The translations under genes and the position numbers were made by a program. Source: Gracilibacillus sp. YIM 98692 (GTDB lineage Bacteria > Bacillota > Bacilli > Bacillales > Amphibacillaceae). From it: a DNA stretch of 64,000 nucleotides. This document shows, piece after piece, positions 42,716-50,911 of this stretch (position 1 is the stretch's first letter; each line of letters starts with the position of its first letter). The DNA lies in NCBI RefSeq assembly GCF_010993965.1, contig NZ_WIXM01000004.1:62001-126000 (forward strand), given 5' to 3'. The notes below the pieces were generated by a model. It did not search any database and was not told the origin of the DNA. It saw only the letters and a list, made by a program, of their open reading frames with translations.

Positions 42716-44220
42716 ATTCTACAAAACTTGCATTTCATGAAGCTATTGAGGACATTGAATCGAAACTACAACTGAAGAATAAAAAGCCTTATGACCCTTC
42801 GAAATGGTTAAGTAAGCAAGTAGAAACAGAAGGTCCCATTACGACAACTTTTGCTCGGAAGAAATCATTCGATAACATCTGTCAGACCGTTTATAAAAGC
42901 CTTAAAAGTGTCTTTAATGATGAGGATACTACCGATCAAAAGAAGGATGAATTCCAATTACAGTTACATCAAGCAGTTATCGGTAATGAACAGGCACGTC
43001 AATATTTCATTAATCAGATCACCAACATCTTAAGGAAGAACAATATAACCTCTGATGATTATCCACATTTCTATGATTCTTTATCAGAGGCTATCTTTCA
43101 AGAAGTATATGGGGTAAGTATTCTCCATAAATGGGAGAAGTACCCAGAAAGTGAAGCGGCTGTTATACGGGGAACCGAGCTTTGGATCGATATAAATGGG
43201 CAATTTGTTAAACAGACCGAGTCTTTTTCCAGTTTAGATGAAGTCAACCGTGTCACTCGTACTTTTATGAATCGAACCAAAGAAGCGGTTATCAACGAAC
43301 AGTCACCAGAACTGGAAATCGAAAGGGAAGATGGCAGTCGTATTACCATGATTGTAAAACCACGTTCCAGGACCAATTATGTGATGTTTCGACGGTTTAT
43401 TGTAAAGGATATATCGTTAGCCGAACAAGCAAGGCTAGGAACAATTCGGGACATAGATATTCCGCTTTTTCAAGCTTTATCCCGTACCATGCCAAATACG
43501 ATTTTTGCAGGTCGTGTCCGTTCCGCTAAATCTACTTTTATGAAAAGTATGATTCGTGAGAGACCATCTGAGTTTGTAGTAGCAGCAATGGAGAAACACT
43601 TCGAATTACGCTTGTCAGATCAATTAAAGGACCGACTCGTATTTGAAATTCAAGCAAAAGAAGGCGATCTTCACCAAGCTTTACCCCGCCTTTTACGGAT
43701 GGAGCATGATTATATCGTGATAGGGGAGATTCGTTCCCTTGAAACAGAAGCGTATTTACAAGCTTGTGAACGTGGAGAGCGTGGAGCCGCTACAACGTAT
43801 CACTTAACGGATGTAGAACATGTAGTTCCACAAATTACTCGACACATACTAGATGAGTTTCCTAATCGTCAGTTTGATAACGAACAAGAGAGGGTGGCCC
43901 GTAATGTCGATTTGATCATTACCATGAGCACAGATAGAGATCGTCGAAGAAAACGAGTGATTGGTGTGACAGAGGTCGTATGGGACGAAGAACAAAGGGC
44001 TTATCGGACAGTGGATCTGATTCGTTATAGTTCCGTCACGAATCAATACTATTATTCTTCTTCTATTTCCAAGCGTTTATTACTTCTAATGGCTGAAGAA
44101 AATGAAGAAGAAACGAAAGCATTGGTGGAGCTTTTACGAGCAAGAGAAAATGAGTCCCCTATGAGTACGTATAAGCAAATACAAGACAACATTTTAGAAT
44201 TGATATTAGGAGAAGAGTAA
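42709..44220 (+). CDS. tadA: TadA/CpaF-like pilus secretion ATPase
   Basis: A 503-residue member of the type II/IV secretion ATPase family. The Walker A is AGRVRSAKSTFMKS (about residues 267-280), with Ala replacing the usual Gly before Lys-Ser. The Walker B region is DYIVIGEIRSLETEAYLQA (about 334-352), followed by GAATTYHLTD in place of the His box. An N-terminal helical domain (1-230) matches family layout. It should power assembly of the Tad-type pilus at the inner face of the membrane. It overlaps the TadZ-like gene, so the genes are translated together. Confidence 0.85.
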   Translation: MVNSTKLAFHEAIEDIESKLQLKNKKPYDPSKWLSKQVETEGPITTTFARKKSFDNICQTVYKSLKSVFNDEDTTDQKKDEFQLQLHQAVIGNEQARQYFINQITNILRKNNITSDDYPHFYDSLSEAIFQEVYGVSILHKWEKYPESEAAVIRGTELWIDINGQFVKQTESFSSLDEVNRVTRTFMNRTKEAVINEQSPELEIEREDGSRITMIVKPRSRTNYVMFRRFIVKDISLAEQARLGTIRDIDIPLFQALSRTMPNTIFAGRVRSAKSTFMKSMIRERPSEFVVAAMEKHFELRLSDQLKDRLVFEIQAKEGDLHQALPRLLRMEHDYIVIGEIRSLETEAYLQACERGERGAATTYHLTDVEHVVPQITRHILDEFPNRQFDNEQERVARNVDLIITMSTDRDRRRKRVIGVTEVVWDEEQRAYRTVDLIRYSSVTNQYYYSSSISKRLLLLMAEENEEETKALVELLRARENESPMSTYKQIQDNILELILGEE

Positions 44221-44222
44221 AC

Positions 44223-45203
44223 ATGAACGTATTTTATCAATGGTTTTTAGGGAATGGTATTTACTATTTACTGTATACCTGTTACGCCATCATTGTGTTA
44301 CTTCTCTTGAAATGGATGATAGAGTTACCCGTTTCGGAAAAAGCAAGGCAATGGCGCTATCGTTTGCAAAAACGAAAAGGCAATCAATATGGGAAGGAAC
44401 AAAAGAAAATTAATTCTCATCCAATAGCTCAACATATTGTTTTATTAATTAAGACAACAAGTACAGGGCGAGATAAGATGGATGTTACTTCATTCTTGGT
44501 TTTAAGTGGCTTTTTATTTATCGTTCCGTTTAGTTCTATCCTTCTCATGTATCATGATCTGTTCTTTGCATTATTTGCCGGATCCTTACTTGGGTTGATC
44601 CCTTATATGATTCTGCATATTCGATTACGAAAATTACGTTTTGTCGTAGGGGAGTCCTTCTTGAATCTTATACAAGACTTACATCAACAGTATAGTGCCA
44701 ATCAACACAATATTCTTTATGCACTTCAAGAGACTCAGAAATACATTCGGGAAAAAGCATTAAAGCAAGTGATCATGAATTTATTATATGACTTACAAAC
44801 TGCTCGAAATGAAAAAGAATTGCGTGAGGCCATTCAAATATTTGTTTATGCTGCGGGTACAAACTGGGCTAATCGATTAGGAAATATTATTTTGAAGGCT
44901 TATTTGAACAATGAAGATGTCTTGAGAGGGTTATTAAATTTGTCCAAGCAAATGGAAGATACCGAAGAAATGTTGGAAGAAGAAAAGTCACATGCATTAG
45001 ACGCTGTATTAAATGGTTATTTAACACTCCCCGTTTGGGTAGGGGGCCTTCTGCTAGGTTATTACATGAGTGGTCCTCAAAGTTGGTGGGAACTGCAATT
45101 TGGACATGAATGGAGCTTAACAGCATTTATTTTAAGTAGCATTGGGGTCATTTTCTCTATCATGATATCCATGATTTTGAAACGTCCTAAAAATGACCTG
45201 TAA
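44223..45203 (+). CDS. tadB: TadB-like membrane platform protein
   Basis: A 326-residue protein with a membrane segment at about 10-27, a pair at about 88-130 and two near the C-terminus (about 265-320) flanking a cytoplasmic helical region. That is the type II secretion F-like fold of TadB/TadC platform proteins. It starts two bases after the ATPase stop. Length is typical. Confidence 0.8.
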   Translation: MNVFYQWFLGNGIYYLLYTCYAIIVLLLLKWMIELPVSEKARQWRYRLQKRKGNQYGKEQKKINSHPIAQHIVLLIKTTSTGRDKMDVTSFLVLSGFLFIVPFSSILLMYHDLFFALFAGSLLGLIPYMILHIRLRKLRFVVGESFLNLIQDLHQQYSANQHNILYALQETQKYIREKALKQVIMNLLYDLQTARNEKELREAIQIFVYAAGTNWANRLGNIILKAYLNNEDVLRGLLNLSKQMEDTEEMLEEEKSHALDAVLNGYLTLPVWVGGLLLGYYMSGPQSWWELQFGHEWSLTAFILSSIGVIFSIMISMILKRPKNDL

Positions 45204-45215
45204 GGTGGTGGTAGT

Positions 45216-46121
45216 GTGTACGATGTATGGTTCTTCAAGTTTATTCATGTTCTGTTCTACGTGATAGGTATAACATTAGCTCTTACATCGAGTGGTCTTT
45301 TATATGCTGGTTTGTCTTCTCGTACCGAGCGGTTACAGCATCGCTTACGTATTAAGCAAAGTTGGCAAGCAAGTTCCAAAGAATTACAAGAAAATGCGAA
45401 GGCGTCCAAAACGGAACATCGGTTAAAATTAGCAGGTTATCCATTAGGCTTAAATGCTATCCGCTACTTATCTATTTATTATGGCTTATTTTTGTTTTTA
45501 GTACTGCAGTATGTAGCTCTTCCTATCGTTCAAACTGGAAGTTTTAATAGATGGATTGCGTTATTCATAATCATTTCAGCTATTGTCTTACATCCAAAGG
45601 TACCAAAATTACTATTTCATCAAATGACGAAGAGATTAATTGATTATCAAAAAGCCAAGAAAAACGCAGAAATCTTTCTATTATATGATCTTGTCACGAT
45701 TGAACTAGAAACGATGAAGAACCACCGCGTTAATACTTATAACATGCTACAGGATTTAAAAAGTAGCTTTCGGATCATCGATCATGATTTAAATGAGTTA
45801 TTGAGTGATTGGAATATTAAAAAAGGGCCCACAGCAGCATTAACCCAATTTGCCGATAACATTGGAACCAAAGAAGTTCGTTCATTGGTTGGGGTCTTAA
45901 AAACATTAGATCAATCGGATGTACAAACGGCTTTAGAATCTTTGCTTAGTATGCGAGATATGTTTGTTCGATCTCAAATTGAAAACTATCGAAGGCGACG
46001 AAAAGTAGTCACCGACTTAACTTCAATTCCTATAAAAATCACACACTTTATCATTCTTTTAAATGTGATTATCATCGCTGTGGTTATGACGTTAGGTTAC
46101 TTAGATATGAATCAACTATAA
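45216..46121 (+). CDS. tadC: TadC-like membrane platform protein
   Basis: A 301-residue protein starting with GTG after AAGGTGGTGG. It has membrane segments near the N-terminus (9-30), a central pair (about 85-125) and a final one (about 277-297) around a helical cytoplasmic domain, as in TadC. TadB and TadC together form the inner-membrane platform of the pilus machine. Confidence 0.75.
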   Translation: MYDVWFFKFIHVLFYVIGITLALTSSGLLYAGLSSRTERLQHRLRIKQSWQASSKELQENAKASKTEHRLKLAGYPLGLNAIRYLSIYYGLFLFLVLQYVALPIVQTGSFNRWIALFIIISAIVLHPKVPKLLFHQMTKRLIDYQKAKKNAEIFLLYDLVTIELETMKNHRVNTYNMLQDLKSSFRIIDHDLNELLSDWNIKKGPTAALTQFADNIGTKEVRSLVGVLKTLDQSDVQTALESLLSMRDMFVRSQIENYRRRRKVVTDLTSIPIKITHFIILLNVIIIAVVMTLGYLDMNQL

Positions 46122-46137
46122 AGAGAAGGAGATAAGG

Positions 46138-46284
46138 ATGAATACCTCCATATCAAAATTTATGAAAATAGCGATAACAGTGATTGTGATTGGAGCCTTT
46201 GTTTTGGGGGCTATGTATGATGATATGAAAGATGTTTCGGATGTCATCGCCAATATTTTGCAACGATCTAATGGGGGTGGCTAG
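46138..46284 (+). CDS. Mini-pilin-like membrane protein 1
   Basis: A 48-residue protein: a short N-terminus MNTSISKFMKI, one membrane helix and an acidic tail (GAMYDDMKDVSDVIA). The start follows AGAAGGAG. It begins the run of small paralogues after TadC that share the pattern MNTT-x-x-KF-x-x-I-x-ITxLTIG. They lack the G/xxxxE prepilin cut site in front of the helix that marks Flp pilins. Confidence 0.65.
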   Translation: MNTSISKFMKIAITVIVIGAFVLGAMYDDMKDVSDVIANILQRSNGGG

Positions 46285-46285
46285 G

Positions 46286-46423
46286 ATGAATAAATCAATC
46301 AGCACTTTTTTATTACTAGCTTTTACAGCTATTGTGATGTTTGGTTTAGTTGGTTACCTCTTTACTGAATTACAAGATACCAATCAAAACCATCAAAAGG
46401 TAATTCATGTAGAGATTGATTGA
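46286..46423 (+). CDS. Mini-pilin-like membrane protein 2
   Basis: A 45-residue protein (MNKSISTFLLLAFTAIVMFG, then a polar tail) starting one base after the previous stop, with its ribosome binding site GGGGGTGG inside the previous gene. Same plan as its neighbours but more divergent. Confidence 0.6.
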   Translation: MNKSISTFLLLAFTAIVMFGLVGYLFTELQDTNQNHQKVIHVEID

Positions 46424-46440
46424 AACAAAGGAGAATGGTA

Positions 46441-46593
46441 TTGAATACTACTTTATCGAAATTCATGAAGATCAGTATTACCGTTTTGACAATTGGATTA
46501 TTATTATTTGGCTTTTTATATGACGTCATGGAAAGAGAAACAACAGAAATTCAAAACTATAATGACGATCATATGTTAGATGAGTTTAAATAA
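46441..46593 (+). CDS. Mini-pilin-like membrane protein 3
   Basis: A 50-residue protein starting with TTG after AAAGGAG: MNTTLSKFMKISITVLTIGL, a membrane helix and an acidic tail (DVMERETTEIQN). It lies close to genes 1, 4 and 5 in the shared N-terminus. Confidence 0.6.
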   Translation: MNTTLSKFMKISITVLTIGLLLFGFLYDVMERETTEIQNYNDDHMLDEFK

Positions 46594-46689
46594 TGAAGGA
46601 TCTCCTTAAAAACACATCTATATGTTCCAAATAGGAGTTTTCCTTCTTTATTATAAATTAAATAAAAACTATTAGGAGGAGATTATTAC

Positions 46690-46860
46690 ATGAATACTAC
46701 TCTAGCAAAGTTTTTAGGAATAGGGATTACAGCACTAACAATTGGTTTACTACTATTTGGATTTGGTTTTGGAATGGCTGAGAAAGAGACAGCTGAATAC
46801 GAAACGGATATTGACGCTGTAAGTGATGATCTACCGGCTAGTACCACAAACACACCATAA
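46690..46860 (+). CDS. Mini-pilin-like membrane protein 4
   Basis: A 56-residue protein: MNTTLAKFLGIGITALTIGL, then LLFGFGFGMAEKE and an acidic tail ending STTNTP. Its ribosome binding site is TTAGGAGGAG, stronger than those before it. It is almost identical to gene 5, showing a recent tandem duplication. Hairpins with T runs (near 46602-46655 and 46861-46885) lie on both sides, which could set a higher transcript level for these two genes. Confidence 0.7.
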   Translation: MNTTLAKFLGIGITALTIGLLLFGFGFGMAEKETAEYETDIDAVSDDLPASTTNTP

Positions 46861-46916
46861 AAAGCACTAAAATTGCTTTTTACTATAATTTATTTATCTT
46901 GAAGGAGGTGACTTGT

Positions 46917-47087
46917 ATGAATACTACTTTAGCAAAGTTTTTAGGAATAGGAATTACAGCACTAACGATTGGTTTATTACTATTCGGATTTGGTTTTGGA
47001 ATGGCTGAGAAGGAAGCAGGAGAATATGAAGATGATATAGATGCAGTGACTAATGATTTACCTGCTAGTACCACGAACACCCCATAA
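46917..47087 (+). CDS. Mini-pilin-like membrane protein 5, duplicate of 4
   Basis: A 56-residue protein with the same first 35 residues as gene 4 except silent changes, and a tail differing at a few places (EAGEYEDDIDAVTND). The best ribosome binding site in the operon (GAAGGAGGTG) suggests it is made in quantity, as expected for a pilus subunit. A terminator-like hairpin (AGAGTAGCAGTTGG/CCAACTGCTCTC) follows at 47093-47125. Confidence 0.7.
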   Translation: MNTTLAKFLGIGITALTIGLLLFGFGFGMAEKEAGEYEDDIDAVTNDLPASTTNTP

Positions 47088-47160
47088 AGGAAAGAGTAGC
47101 AGTTGGATTTCCAACTGCTCTCTTCTAATTAAAAGGTAAAGCAGTAAAGGAGATGTTGTC

Positions 47161-47538
47161 ATGTCGACTACTTTAGGCAAATGGCTCACGTTGTTTATCA
47201 CATTAACGATCATGTTTACTCCCATTTTAGCTTATATTGATAGCATGCATCGGGAAGCGGTGGAGGTTGTGCTGCAAGAAGGAGCCAAAAAGGCAGCGAT
47301 AGAAGGATATTTTACACCAGGCATTATAGATGATATGAAACAAGAGTTGGTGGATCGATATAACTTTGATGAGAGTACCATTAATATTACTGCAACAGAT
47401 ACATTACAACAAAGAGAAAATCACCTGGCAGCAACGATAGAAGTACCCAGAGGTCCAATTTTTCTATTTAATGTATTTAACAATGGGCCTGATACAATTA
47501 AAAAATCGACAACGATTATGAGTGAATATATTAACTAA
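47161..47538 (+). CDS. TadE/TadF-like minor pseudopilin
   Basis: A 125-residue protein with MSTTLGKWLTLFITLTIMF at the start, matching the N-terminal pattern of the mini-pilins, then an extracellular domain of about 90 residues (EVVLQEGAKKAAIEGYFTPG). It is probably a minor pilus or assembly protein of this machine. The start follows AAAGGAG. Confidence 0.6.
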   Translation: MSTTLGKWLTLFITLTIMFTPILAYIDSMHREAVEVVLQEGAKKAAIEGYFTPGIIDDMKQELVDRYNFDESTINITATDTLQQRENHLAATIEVPRGPIFLFNVFNNGPDTIKKSTTIMSEYIN

Positions 47539-47559
47539 TAAGTAAGAGGGGATTCCAGT

Positions 47560-48066
47560 ATGTCGGAAGCTTTACGCACGATTTTTTTAGTGATGCTATT
47601 CGTTGGTATCATGACTATTCAAATGAATATGGATGCAGATAAAACAACCGCTAGACAACTGAAAAACATTCTGGAGTTAGCGACACATGACGCTGCGCTT
47701 GCCCTTGATGAGTCACAGTTATCCGAAGGAAGAATCGTGTTTGATCAAGTGCAAGCGAAAGAATATTTGAAAGAAAGTATCACTCATAATATGAAGGTAG
47801 ATAACGTATTAGGTGATCAGGAAATTTATCAACCAGCTGACGATAGTTATTATCATGATTCCTTATACATAACGGATATGATCTTTTTAGATGATCTAAA
47901 TATTTCCTCTTTTCCTTACCATTACACCAATGCTTCATATGGTATAGATACTATCATCAACGGCCCGACCATTTTTGTGGTTGGATCGATTCAAAGTCCT
48001 CGTTATTTTGCCGGTAATGGGGTCTTGATCGAAAAAACGGTCATGTATGAATACTTCCAATATTAA
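47560..48066 (+). CDS. TadE/TadF-like second minor pseudopilin
   Basis: A 168-residue protein with one N-terminal membrane helix (LRTIFLVMLFVGIMTIQMN) and an extracellular domain (RQLKNILELATHDAALALDE). It is the last recognisable gene of the Tad-like operon and starts 21 bases after the previous gene. The start follows GAGGGGA. Confidence 0.6.
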   Translation: MSEALRTIFLVMLFVGIMTIQMNMDADKTTARQLKNILELATHDAALALDESQLSEGRIVFDQVQAKEYLKESITHNMKVDNVLGDQEIYQPADDSYYHDSLYITDMIFLDDLNISSFPYHYTNASYGIDTIINGPTIFVVGSIQSPRYFAGNGVLIEKTVMYEYFQY

Positions 48067-48375
48067 ATCCCTCTATATTCTTAAGAAAACTATTATGAGA
48101 AAACGGAAATGTGACGGAAGCGGACATGTATTAACAAGGCAAAATACTTCCCTCTTGTTAAGAAACAATAAAGTCGTTATATGTTATAAAGTTTTTAAAA
48201 AACTCCAGTCATGCTTTCAACAAACGGGCCAGATTGCTGAAGACCAAATAGCTTCCAGACACCTGTAATTTCTAAAGTTATCAGGTATCCTTATAGACAA
48301 ACCAATCCCTATGAATGGGGAAATAGGAACAATTTCAAGTGGTTATATAATGAGTTTAAAATAGGGGGTATATAA
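48067..48375. other. Gene-free gap
   Basis: About 300 bases without a convincing gene; a 73-codon frame at 48047-48268 is not supported by a ribosome binding site. The end of the Tad operon and the promoter of the following gene should lie here, but no clear boxes stand out. Confidence 0.45.
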
Positions 48376-49119
48376 TTGAAAACTGAAGAGCTAAATGATA
48401 TAAACTTGTTAAGGAAAAAGGTTTATTGTAGTAAATGTAATCGAAATACTAATCATGGGATTATATATAAACATAAAGAAGAGGAGTATATACCAGAAGG
48501 GAATTTTTACATTCTTGAGGAATACTACATAATAAAATGTATGGGATGTGAAAATGTTGCCTTTGCAAGTGACTATGAAGATAGTAATACAGCGCGCGGC
48601 TGGTACGATGAAGATTTAAATGATTGGATTGAGGTGGATTTACTAACCGTTTATCCAGAAAAACCAAAAAAGTCTAAAAGACTACCTTCTAGGCTTATAA
48701 TGAAAAACTATGAATTTATACCGGGAGAAGTTAGAGGACTATATAAACAAATTTTAAATGCATATAAAGATGAATCTTATCTTCTTTGTGCAATTGGTTT
48801 AAGAATGGTCATTGAAGCAATCTGTAAAGACTTAAAAATTAAAACCGGTCTTGTTTATTCAGAAAAAGAAAAAAAGAAAATAAGAAGGGATAATATAGAG
48901 GGGAAAATCAATGGTTTAGCAGAGAAAGAGGTGATTTTGGATAAACAAGCTGATATCCTACACCAAATACGAAAATTAGGTAATAAATCTACACATGATT
49001 TTAAAGTCCCAAAGAAAAATATCCTTGATCAAGCCTTTTACATAATAGAAACTATATTTCACTTGGTATATGAAATTAGGAAATTCAATATATTACCAAA
49101 TGAAAGTAAACACAAATGA
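48376..49119 (+). CDS. DUF4145 (HEPN-like) protein with an N-terminal zinc ribbon
   Basis: A 247-residue protein starting with TTG after AGGGGG. The N-terminus has a zinc ribbon (CSKCNRNTNHG, then IIKCMGCENVAF). The C-terminal part fits DUF4145: LCAIGLRMVIEAICKDLKI, then HQIRKLGNKSTHDFK, a position where HEPN-type proteins carry a conserved Arg and His. HEPN domains often act on RNA or nucleotides in defence and toxin systems. It may be linked to the next gene, which also combines HEPN-like and zinc-ribbon parts. Confidence 0.7.
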   Translation: MKTEELNDINLLRKKVYCSKCNRNTNHGIIYKHKEEEYIPEGNFYILEEYYIIKCMGCENVAFASDYEDSNTARGWYDEDLNDWIEVDLLTVYPEKPKKSKRLPSRLIMKNYEFIPGEVRGLYKQILNAYKDESYLLCAIGLRMVIEAICKDLKIKTGLVYSEKEKKKIRRDNIEGKINGLAEKEVILDKQADILHQIRKLGNKSTHDFKVPKKNILDQAFYIIETIFHLVYEIRKFNILPNESKHK

Positions 49120-49278
49120 ATGAGGTCTAACAAACCTTAATTATTAAATGATAAGGTCTTATAATTCTGATGTTGAGTAAAATAGCGCATTAGGTATACG
49201 CCTAAAGCTCAAAAGGCGCTTTATCGGATGTTTGGTTGTTGATTGTATTATCACTTAAGAATGTAAGGGGATTATAAA

Positions 49279-50229
49279 ATGGCAGAGAATTCTTTTCGCG
49301 TCGGATTACTTAAAAATGGACTGGATTTCATCCTTTCTTCTATAAGTTACCTTACAGAAGGGTTTGGTGATTCTGATTTAAAATATGGAGTTCTTCATTT
49401 ATCAGCCGGGGTGGATTTGATTTTTAAACACAGATTATCAAAAGAACACTGGTCATTAATTTTTCAAGATATCCAGCAAGCAAACGGGGATAAATTGAAA
49501 ACTGGTAGATTTAATAGTGTAGACTCAGCAACTTGTATAAAAAGGCTAGAAAATATTTGTAATGTTTCGTTTGCAGAAAAGGAGACCCAACAATTAAGAA
49601 AATTAAGAGAAACAAGAAATCAGTTGGAACATTTTTATACAACAGAAGATTCAAGACCTATCCAATCACGAGCAATTAAAGTAATGAATCTTATTTTGGA
49701 TTTTGTAAATAAACAAATCGAAAGCGAGGACATTGACGGAGATATAAAAGACCTGCTAGAAACACTTCGTTATAGTTTACGTGAATTTGAAGACCTTGTT
49801 GATGAGCGAATGAAAAAGATTAAAAACCAGTTAGATACTTACAAGGATATTACAGCTGTTACTTTCTGTCCGGCATGTTACCAACAATCATTAGTTATTG
49901 ATGATGGTCCTTTTTGTTTGTACTGTGGCAACAGAGGAAAAGGATCCGAAATAGCAACACATTATATTGAGGAAATTTTAGGAATCAATCAATATAGGGT
50001 TGTTAAAGATGGTGGGGAGTTTCCGCAGTATCTGTGCGAAGACTGCGGTGATGAGACCCTCGTATACACTTTGTCAGAATTCGAAGATACTGCTTGGATC
50101 TGTTTTTTATGTGGTATTAGCCATGATGAAGGACAGATTGGTCAGTGTATTTCATGTGGACAAGTATATGCAAAAAATGAAGAGGATATTGGCATGTGTG
50201 GAAATTGTATAGATAATAGGATTAGTTAG
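49279..50229 (+). CDS. HEPN-like protein with C-terminal zinc ribbons
   Basis: A 316-residue protein. The N-terminal ~180 residues are helical with RETRNQLEHF, fitting the R-x4-6-H motif of HEPN nucleases. The C-terminal 120 residues carry repeated Cys pairs (CPACYQQSL, CLYCGNRG, CEDCGDET, CFLCGISH, CISCGQVY and CGNCIDNR), so at least three zinc ribbons. The layout mirrors the previous gene in reverse order. Role in RNA cleavage is inferred from the motif. The start follows AAGGGG. Confidence 0.65.
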   Translation: MAENSFRVGLLKNGLDFILSSISYLTEGFGDSDLKYGVLHLSAGVDLIFKHRLSKEHWSLIFQDIQQANGDKLKTGRFNSVDSATCIKRLENICNVSFAEKETQQLRKLRETRNQLEHFYTTEDSRPIQSRAIKVMNLILDFVNKQIESEDIDGDIKDLLETLRYSLREFEDLVDERMKKIKNQLDTYKDITAVTFCPACYQQSLVIDDGPFCLYCGNRGKGSEIATHYIEEILGINQYRVVKDGGEFPQYLCEDCGDETLVYTLSEFEDTAWICFLCGISHDEGQIGQCISCGQVYAKNEEDIGMCGNCIDNRIS

Positions 50230-50911
50230 CCTACTGTAACGCCAATACTTTCTTATATTAACAGCACTAGATGGATTTTCAGCGATCTTGAGTATGGCTA
50301 TTTTCTATAGATCTTACGCTTAATTATTGTTTCTTTAATAATAGCCCTAATACCGCAAAATAGGGCAAATTGATCTTCTCCAAACAGGCGTGACCATGTA
50401 ATAATGATTTTGTATCCTTTTTGATGGTTCTGGCAAGGCTGAAGGATTAATATAAAAGGATATATGATTTGTAGTTTTATATTTATTTCTAGGAAAGTTC
50501 TTTTGTAATTCACGCGGGTATTACCAATTTTGTCACTTGTATCTATTCCCTTCTACAAAAAACTGTAATTCAATAGTTTAATATCTTTAGAATAAGAAAG
50601 AGTTTATGGAAGAAACCAATTTATAAAAAATATTAAAAAACGTACAAAGTCCCTAAAATATTGGTTTAATAGTGGTGTTGATAGTGTTGTTAACAAATAA
50701 CTGGTAAAATTAAATACATCACTAATAAAGGGGTATTCGGATTATCGTGTAGAAAACAAATTTTATTTAACTGTAGCTTAGAATATCATAAGTCGGATTA
50801 TAGTGTGGAAGATTCGGTTTAAGTTGAATCTTCCACTTTTTACTCCAAAACAAAGAAAGTTTGCTTTTAGGTACTACTTTAGATATTCTTTGCCCTAGAA
50901 GTTTTACGCTT
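50230..50911. other. Gene-free stretch
   Basis: No supported gene; a 71-codon minus-strand frame at 50298-50513 has no ribosome binding site and may be a remnant. A perfect 11-base stem (GTGGAAGATTC/GAATCTTCCAC, 50805-50836) with a T run ends plus-strand transcription. TCGGATTAT occurs twice just before it. Confidence 0.55.
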
